Shown here in pieces: positions 58,216-64,000 of a stretch of 64,000 nt of DNA. How positions within the stretch are numbered: the first letter of the stretch is position 1; each line of letters begins with the position of its first letter. The DNA lies in assembly GCF_025118155.1 (NCBI RefSeq), contig NW_026251436.1, positions 1-64,000 of the forward strand, given 5' to 3'. Both the position numbers and the translations under genes were made by a program. The notes below the pieces were generated by a model. It had not been told where the DNA came from, did not search any database, and saw only the letters and a program-made list of their open reading frames with translations. Source of the DNA: Cokeromyces recurvatus (Eukaryota; Mucoromycota; Mucoromycetes; Mucorales; Mucoraceae).

Positions 58216-60152
58216 CTTCTTATCTTGAACATCAGAGGTTTGTTGATGTGTTTCATTTGCAATAAGGACGGGAACCAGAACTGGGTTGGCCAATACGGTG
58301 TGATTAATACTGCCTTCTGGATTCGTTGCTGTTTTATTATCTGCATCACTTGCGGTATGAACTTCCATGGAGGAAATAGGTACATTCCCTGTTTTTTCCA
58401 CGTTTGTTGAAAAGCATCTGTTGCTGCTGCCTCCGGATCTGGTCGCATGCTCCAAAATATTGGTAGTTTGGTGTTCATCCTGTCTGCAAATGCATCTACT
58501 GTTAAAGGACCCCATCTCTGGTTGATCATTCGAAATAGCCGTTTCGGTAATAGGGCCTCGTAGAGTAAGTTTTTTGTTGCGGTGTGATGCTGTCTGCTCA
58601 GCCAATCTGCTCGAATATTCTCCAGTCCTGGTATGTGTTCGTATTCGACTTTGAGATTGTAGTGGTTGCATAGATTTTGTATCTTCACTACTAGGTCCTG
58701 TAGTGTTCGAGATGCTGTGCCTCCCGACTTGCTGCTGTATTTCAAAGCAGTCATGTTGTCTGTAAATATTTTGATGTGTTGATTCTTGAAGTCTTTGGCA
58801 TGTAGTTTTAGAGCAAAATATATCGCTGTCAGCTCCCTTGCATTGATTGACATGGTGTTCTCTTCGTTCGTCCATGCTCCAGTGGTTTGCATCGTGCCAG
58901 AGCTCACACCCCATCCTAGGTCTGACGCATCTACATATATTGTTGCCGCCTTCGGTTGATTGGGTGCTAATTTCTTTATTGGCAGGCCGTTCTTCTTCAC
59001 CATCCAACTTGTCCACCATTGCAGTTCTTTCTTGCTGTCCTCCGATAGTGTCATTGGTGCATTCCAATTCTGTAGATGTCTGTTGAGTGTTAGGGAGAGA
59101 TCCCTCTGCATGTATCTGATGTGTAACAGGGCTTCTCCGATGGCTGGAATCATGGAAGTCATCTTCCCCATCATACTGGCATACCATCGACAATTGTATT
59201 GGTGAGGTGTGGCTTTTATAGCTTGTTTGGTTCGAACCATGAGTTTTGAGATCTTCTTCCCTGGGACTGCTATCTGCATGGTCTTCGTATTGAATTTGAA
59301 GCCTAGGAATTCCTGTTGTTGAAAGGGGATTAGGACACTCTTCTGGAAATTTATTAGGAAACCCAATGATTCCATATGTGACAGTACTATTTGTGTGTGG
59401 TTCGTTGCCTCTTCCTTCGTCGCACCCAGAATACATATGTCGTCTAAATAATATACTAGGCGTATTCCCTGTATTCGTAATGGTTCTATTGCAAATCGCA
59501 TCATTTTGCTGAATACTCTGGGACTGACACTCATCCCAAATGCTAGAGTTTTGTACTGATAAACAACTCCTTTGTTCTGGAAAGTCAAGTATTTCTTTGA
59601 GTTTGGGTGAATTGGGGTGACCACATAAGCATCCTTTAGGTCCAATTTGCAAATAAAATCGTTTTTCTCGATGATTTCCCTCAATGCAGGTACCCCTTCC
59701 ATCTTGAAGTGATGACACTGGATATAGTTGTTGATCATTTGGCAATCCAAAATCGGTCGACGTTTTGTCGCTTCCTGTATTGTGAAGAAATTGGATAAAT
59801 AATCTGTGTTCTGCGTTGGTGATACCTCTATTATCCCCGCTTTGATAAATTTGTTGACTGCCTCGTCCACTGCCAATTGTTCTATCTGGTCTAGCTTTAT
59901 ACGACGTAATCTCCAAGGTGTTGGTTTTTTTAGCAAAGGTATCTGATAACCCTCTCGTATCACTGACAATGGCCATGGGTGTTTTGTAATCGACTGCCAA
60001 TTCTTGAGAAAATGTTGTAGTCGACCCCCTGGCGCTATGCCGTCTGCTGGGATGCTGTAATTCGTCATTGATTTTATTGGGGGTTGGATGTGTGATTGGA
60101 TTGGTGGGGTGATTGTTGTTGGGCTGAGTTGTTGTTGTGCGGGGTTCCCCAC
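58134..60152 (-). CDS. DIRS reverse transcriptase-RNase H-methyltransferase-like protein
   Basis: 672 residues. RT blocks: RRPILDCQMINNYIQCHHFK, ICKLDLKDAYVVTPIHP (first catalytic Asp), YKTLAFGMSVSPRVFSKMM and the YLDD box in LVYYLDDICILG. RNase H follows: IYVDASDLGWGVSS, NARELTAIYFALKL, IFTDNMTALKYSSK and NIRADWLSR. The last part, TVDAFADRMNTKLPIF, DAFQQTWKKQGMYLFPPW and VLITPYWPTQFWFPSLL, has the pattern of the Dam-methyltransferase-like domain that follows RNase H in DIRS1 proteins. The start Met at 60152 overlaps gag by 79 nt. Confidence 0.92.
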   Translation of the reverse strand: MGNPAQQQLSPTTITPPIQSHIQPPIKSMTNYSIPADGIAPGGRLQHFLKNWQSITKHPWPLSVIREGYQIPLLKKPTPWRLRRIKLDQIEQLAVDEAVNKFIKAGIIEVSPTQNTDYLSNFFTIQEATKRRPILDCQMINNYIQCHHFKMEGVPALREIIEKNDFICKLDLKDAYVVTPIHPNSKKYLTFQNKGVVYQYKTLAFGMSVSPRVFSKMMRFAIEPLRIQGIRLVYYLDDICILGATKEEATNHTQIVLSHMESLGFLINFQKSVLIPFQQQEFLGFKFNTKTMQIAVPGKKISKLMVRTKQAIKATPHQYNCRWYASMMGKMTSMIPAIGEALLHIRYMQRDLSLTLNRHLQNWNAPMTLSEDSKKELQWWTSWMVKKNGLPIKKLAPNQPKAATIYVDASDLGWGVSSGTMQTTGAWTNEENTMSINARELTAIYFALKLHAKDFKNQHIKIFTDNMTALKYSSKSGGTASRTLQDLVVKIQNLCNHYNLKVEYEHIPGLENIRADWLSRQHHTATKNLLYEALLPKRLFRMINQRWGPLTVDAFADRMNTKLPIFWSMRPDPEAAATDAFQQTWKKQGMYLFPPWKFIPQVMQIIKQQRIQKAVLITPYWPTQFWFPSLLQMKHINKPLMFKIRRWKMTAWHLSATRGKPLVTWKRTQWNF

Positions 60153-60943
60153 CGTTGTGAGGTACCCTGTCCAAAAAAAGCACCTCGTGCTCTGTTACTA
60201 CCTCTTCCATATCCGAAGCTTCTATTTCCTCGTTGATATCCTCTACTTGAGAATCCATTTCCTCGTCCTCCTCCACGATTACTACTGGCTTGTTGAACGA
60301 GTTTTCGTTCAAAGTTGGCTTGGTGGTATTTGTTAAGAAATTCGTCACTGTAGGCGTTCTTAGATTTACTATCCTCTTCTGTTGTTTCCAGGTGGCGGAT
60401 ACTAAATGGGATGTTAAGTGCTTTGTCTGAATATTCTTTTGCTTCTCTTTCTTGAGCTTTTGCTGTGGCCAACCCAAAGACTGCCAGTCGTCGACTTTGC
60501 TCCCTGCATCTGCTGATGATGTCTTTTGCTTCGTCATGGTCTGCTTCTTCCAAGACGTATTGAAGTTGTTCAAAGATTTCCATAGCAACCTTTGCTTGGA
60601 ATCTGGTGTTTTCTGTGATTTTATAAATGGAGTTGACAACCAAAGCTGTTTCTGTTGAGTGTTTTTTGAGATAAGGGGCAATTGATTTGTTGATCTTCTC
60701 GGGTGTTGTCCATTCTCCCAAAGCGTATCGTTGGGTTTCTCTTCTAAACTTTTTGAAATTTTCAGTAAGTTGATGCGTGGGAGTGTTTTCCAATTCCTCG
60801 GAGACCTGTCTTGGGATTTCGACTCCATTGATTCTTTCTTCTTTCTCAATGTCCATTTTTTTGACGACATCTCGGACAATTGCTTCCATTTCGCTTTGGG
60901 TGTATGTTCGTTCATTGCTAATAGTTGAATTGATATCACTCAT
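60074..60943 (-). CDS. DIRS gag-like protein
   Basis: 289 residues. It starts MSDINSTISNERTYTQSEME, then a helical part rich in charged residues (RRETQRYALGEWTTPEKINK, FQAKVAMEIFEQLQYVLEEA). The Gly/Arg-rich C-terminus (NRGGGRGNGFSSRGYQRGNR) probably binds RNA, taking the place of a zinc knuckle. Gag function is inferred from position and composition. Confidence 0.75.
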   Translation of the reverse strand: MSDINSTISNERTYTQSEMEAIVRDVVKKMDIEKEERINGVEIPRQVSEELENTPTHQLTENFKKFRRETQRYALGEWTTPEKINKSIAPYLKKHSTETALVVNSIYKITENTRFQAKVAMEIFEQLQYVLEEADHDEAKDIISRCREQSRRLAVFGLATAKAQEREAKEYSDKALNIPFSIRHLETTEEDSKSKNAYSDEFLNKYHQANFERKLVQQASSNRGGGRGNGFSSRGYQRGNRSFGYGRGSNRARGAFFGQGTSQRWGTPHNNNSAQQQSPHQSNHTSNPQ

Positions 60944-60964
60944 AATTTTTCCACGAATGCGCGG

Positions 60965-61078
60965 CTTTTGAAGGTATAAAGGGAAAAAGGGGATTCTAGT
61001 ATATTTTTTATTTTTATTATTATTTTTTTATCTATAAAAGGAAAATAAAGCGCGGCTCTTGGAGCTTGTTACCACATT
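60965..61078. repeat. DIRS element right inverted terminal repeat
   Basis: Inverse copy of 56820-56933. It lies 21 bp upstream of the gag start, so on the minus strand it probably acts as promoter and leader. Confidence 0.92.
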
Positions 61079-61129
61079 GGAGTCCGAGTCGCAGTCAACG
61101 GACGTATTGTTGAAGGAACGACCAACAAT

Positions 61130-61130
<1 letters not shown>

Positions 61131-61179
<49 letters not shown>

Positions 61180-61527
61180 AAAAAAAAATGGGGCACCAAT
61201 TTTCAAAATGGGACAACTAAAAAATTTGGGATTTTCGTTTGAAAATGGGACAATCAAAATAGGACATTTATTTGTTTATTCTCAGTCGAAAGAAATTTCT
61301 CGAGAGAATTTCTTGAGACCGTCGGAACAAAATAGGAAATGTTATTATGCTAGAATCTTCTTGAATCTTTATTTAATAGCGAATTCAAAGATATATAAAG
61401 GAATAAAATTTTTATATTATACTATAAATCTTCTTTTTCGCTCGGTCATCACCAGCTTATTTGTCACACACTTTCCTATAAAGTTGCAAATATTTCTTTC
61501 CTAAAATTTCTTTTCCTAATATTTTCA
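61131..61527. other. Junction between the two DIRS-type elements
   Basis: A run of about 47 A (61131-61177) abuts the right tip of the first element. Then come four related units: AATGGGGCACC (61188-61198), AAAATGGGACAA (61205-61216), AAAATGGGACAA (61242-61253) and AAAATAGGACA (61256-61266). A near-palindrome around CTCGAG (about 61288-61312, AGAAATTTCTCGAGAGAATT) follows. This stretch is probably the leader or left end of the second element. Confidence 0.45.
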
Positions 61528-62346
61528 ATGTCCTCCCTTGAAGAACAATTTCACATGATGCAGCAACAGATCGCTGCCCTACAAGAACAATTACAGAATG
61601 CTACCACTACCTCGATGCAGTCAGCGGATGACACTGCTATCTTACCTCTACACTCAATGGGTACCCGACCCCATTACGACTGGTCCCCTTCAGAGGGTCT
61701 TGCTGAACTGATGAACTTAAATGCTCCATTGAACACTTCACCTTTGCTTACTGACTCCGAACGTAAGACGATCATTGAGTCTTACCCTCCCATGGCCCAT
61801 TTGGATTACAAAGCACCCGCTACCATCCCAACAGCGGAGCGCCTTATGAATAAAGGCCAACGTTACGAAGACAATTCCATCAAGCAATTTCAATATTTGC
61901 TATCTGCAGTTTATCGTCCCCTTGACATTCTTAGTCATGAACTTGTCTCATCCGAAGCTGGCAATCCAAACTTGGAACGCTATTGTACCATGCTTCAGGA
62001 TATCCGAAAATTGTTGTTACATCTCGGTGCATCAATGACGCAAACCCGTAATAACATTGCTCTTCGTGCGATTGATCCTTCGTTCTCCATGAAATCTACA
62101 AATGAAGTTAATTACACTCTCCCTTTGGATGTATTCCACGATACTCTGATTCAACAGACTGCGGCAAGAAAGGCCACTCGGGAAGCAACCATCAACAAAC
62201 GCCAACGTCGTCGCTTCCAAAATGATAATTCTGGCTTGAACAGCTCTTCCTCAAACGTTTCCAATCAGCAGTTTTTTCGAGCAGGTCCACCCTCGCAGCA
62301 GGGTGGTTTTCTCAACAACACCAACAGCAACTACAACAACTACAGC

Positions 62347-62383
<37 letters not shown>

Positions 62384-62481
62384 GCAGCAGCAGCAGCAGC
62401 AGCTCTCGTCCCAACAACAGCAACAGTGGCAACAACAACAACTACAACTACAGGAAGAACACCAACCCATTTCGTCAGTAA
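61528..62481 (+). CDS. Second element gag-like protein
   Basis: 317 residues. A short coiled-coil start (MSSLEEQFHMMQQQIAALQE) is followed by LAELMNLNAPLNTSPLLTDS, then FQYLLSAVYRPLDILSHEL and MLQDIRKLLLHLGASMTQTR, which look like a helical capsid-type domain. A basic patch (KATREATINKRQRRRFQND) follows. The end is a run of Asn and Ser codons (AAC/AGC, about 62325-62405) and NYNYRKNTNPFRQ. It overlaps the pol frame from 62226. Confidence 0.7.
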
Positions 62482-64000
62482 CCACATCAATACTTACAGC
62501 TACAACACTCGACCCAGTAGGATGTCGTCTCAGCAAATACTATTTAAACTGGACAAAAATTCCCATCAACTCATTCGTCGACACCATAATTCAACACGGT
62601 TACAAGATTCATTTTCATACTACTCCACCTACAACAATAAATCCAACATCCTTTCACCCTCTATCTCAAGATCAAATACCTCTGATCGATCAGACCATCC
62701 AAGAACTCTTATCCAAACAAGCAATAGAACCTGTTTCCCTAGAATCGGTTCAACAAACACCAGGGTTTTACAGCTCCATGTTTGTCATCCCCAAGAAAAA
62801 TGGAGGCATTCGCCCAGTCTTCAATCTCAAGCGCCTCAACCAATACCTTCACGCTCCTCATTTCAAAATGGACACATTACGAGAAGTATCATTAATGATC
62901 CATCAAAACGATTACCTAGTCTCAATCGACTTATCGGACGCATTCCTTCATATAGGTCTCCATCCAGACTCAAGACGGTTTTTACGTCTGAAATGGAAAG
63001 GTCAAGTCTACCAGTATCGTACAATCGCTTTTGGTTTAGCCTCAAGTCCCTATGTCTTTACCAAAGTCTGCAAGCCCATTTTAGAACACTTACGCTGTCA
63101 AGGCATCAGGATCTCTGCTTACTTGGACGACTGGCTCTTGGTAGCAGACAGCAAAGAATTAGCTCTTCAACAATCTCAAAAGGTGGTTTCTCTTCTTCAA
63201 CAACTAGGTTGGCTCGTCAACTTCAAGAAGTCGGTCTTAACACCCACGCAACAACTAGAACACCTCGGCTTTGTATTGAATACCACAAAGATGACAGCGT
63301 CTCTCCCTCTCAAGAAACTTCGCGACATCCGGCGATCGATCAAGCAAGTGTTGGACAAGCCCAATCGTCAAACTCCTCGAGTAATACACAGCTTGACGAT
63401 GCGAATACAGGCAGCTACGTTTGCAATTTTTCCAGCTCGACTGTATACTCGACATCTCCTATATTACAAGAATCAAACGGTCAAGACGGATGCCGATTGG
63501 GACAAACCTCGACCATTAGATCAAGCCAGTCTGGAGGAACTCTCATGGTGGTATCACAACCTCAAGAAATGGAACGGTCGTTCATTCCTACCATCAACAC
63601 CGACTCAAACTATTTTTGTGGATGCGAGCGATACGGGTTGGGGCTACAGTTGGAAACAGCATCGAGCTCATGGTTATTGGACTTCAATGGAGGCGGAGCA
63701 ATCAATCAATTGGAGAGAGCCTAAAGCGGCCCCACCTGGCTCTCAAGACTTTTCCCATTCCGGAGAACTCTACAGTGCTGATCAAGACAGACAACACCAC
63801 CAGTCTTTCATACATCAACAAACAAGGCGGGACACGTTCTCTCCCATTACTGGAACTGGCAACCGAAGTTTGGAATTGGTGCCTTCACAACAAGATAATG
63901 ATTCAAGCACAACATATCAGTGGAATACACAACACTATAGCCGATATGGAATCTCGTCGAACATTTTTCAAGAATCAGTGGCAAATCCGCCCATCGATTT
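62226..64000 (+). CDS. Second element pol: RT and RNase H (partial)
   Basis: Open in the -1 frame relative to gag, from just after a TGA at 62223 to the window end (at least 591 codons), with no early ATG. The first part reads the CAA/CAG tract as poly-Gln. RT: GGIRPVFNLKRLNQYL, HAPHFKMDTLREVSLM, YLVSIDLSDAFLHIGLHP (catalytic Asp), YRTIAFGLASSPYVFTKV and ISAYLDDWLLVADS (YLDD). RNase H: TIFVDASDTGWGYSW, VLIKTDNTTSLSYINKQGG, and the beginning of the last block at IADMESRRTF. It is likely expressed as gag-pol by frameshifting, or from an internal start. Confidence 0.88.

Larger units (their letters stand above)
56793..61130 (-). mobile_element. Complete DIRS-like tyrosine recombinase retrotransposon
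   Basis: About 4.34 kb. Both ends carry the same 114-bp inverted repeat (56820-56933 and 60965-61078), identical by eye, plus unlike outer tips (56793-56819 and 61079-61130). An internal complementary region at 57077-57170, next to the downstream end of the coding strand, pairs with both tips. Three frames on the minus strand encode gag, RT-RNase H with a methyltransferase-like C-terminus, and a tyrosine recombinase. This is the DIRS1 plan: no LTRs, no integrase and no obvious target-site duplication. The identical repeats and open frames suggest a recent, possibly active copy. Confidence 0.9.
61188..64000 (+). mobile_element. Second DIRS-type retrotransposon, cut by the window end
   Basis: Plus strand, head-to-head with the first element. 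gag (61528-62481) and a -1 pol frame (from 62226) with an RT and RNase H of the DIRS/Ngaro type. The protein and DNA sequences differ clearly from the first element, so it is another family. No terminal repeat or recombinase can be seen before the window ends. The left limit is a guess. Confidence 0.75.

Noticed and set aside
58216..60939. Extension of the recombinase frame across RT and gag
   Set aside because: No motif lies in the extra 908 residues. They are out of phase with gag and RT, whose motifs are clear, so the extension was left out of the gene and kept as an observation.
62303..63724. 473-codon open frame, Ser/Thr-rich, on the plus strand
   Set aside because: It is the third frame of the second element's pol region. 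The RT and RNase H motifs are in another frame, and this frame shows only simple sequence and shuffled residues.

Overview
This window is nuclear DNA of a fungus, most likely an early-diverging one (Mucoromycota, probably Mucorales). The evidence is very AT-rich intergenic DNA with long A/T homopolymers, genes with many 45-90 bp GT...AG introns, a fungal-type fused PurK-PurE ADE2, a fungal G-gamma subunit with a CCaaX tail, and DIRS-type tyrosine-recombinase retrotransposons. The order is inferred from style, not proven. No tRNA, rRNA or CRISPR was found.

Region by region. 0.1-5.1 kb holds JJJ1 (J-protein of 60S biogenesis, minus), an ITFG1/TIP-like FG-GAP membrane protein (plus) and a small complex I B15/NDUFB4-like subunit (minus). 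5.1-13.1 kb is gene-poor: a decayed gene, a 470-bp element with 33-bp inverted repeats, two badly decayed LINE reverse-transcriptase remnants, and one intact tiny gene (G-gamma, 9231-9557). 13.1-14.2 kb holds a short Reg1-like phosphatase-regulator gene with a 23-nt micro-exon and an apparent frameshift. 15.7-25.1 kb holds a MidA/NDUFAF7-like methyltransferase, the large lipid kinase STT4, and RPS2. 28.0-31.8 kb holds a cytochrome P450 and a rhodanese-persulfide dioxygenase fusion gene. 33.9-41.0 kb holds an unknown acidic protein, an HMG-box protein, ADE2 and CLP1. 41.6-43.9 kb has two unknown small genes around a dead Tc1/mariner-like remnant. 45.0-52.8 kb holds a NUP155/NUP170 nucleoporin, a Gcn4-like bZIP factor with short upstream ORFs, and a repeat-bearing charged protein. 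54.0-55.0 kb is a tetraspan membrane protein.

56.8-64.0 kb is mobile. A structurally complete DIRS-like element (56793 to about 61130, minus) has identical 114-bp inverted terminal repeats, an internal complementary region that matches both ends, and gag, RT-RNase H-methyltransferase-like and tyrosine recombinase frames, each overlapping the next by about 80 nt. A second, unrelated-sequence DIRS-type element runs the other way (61528 to the window end), with gag and a -1 pol frame overlapping through a CAA/CAG tract.

Most housekeeping genes lie in convergent pairs with short gaps (ITFG1-like/B15, STT4/RPS2, P450/persulfide dioxygenase, unknown/HMG, ADE2/CLP1, NUP155/bZIP). They do not form a pathway cluster. 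The main points of interest are the two DIRS-type elements, the rhodanese-dioxygenase fusion and the bZIP leader.
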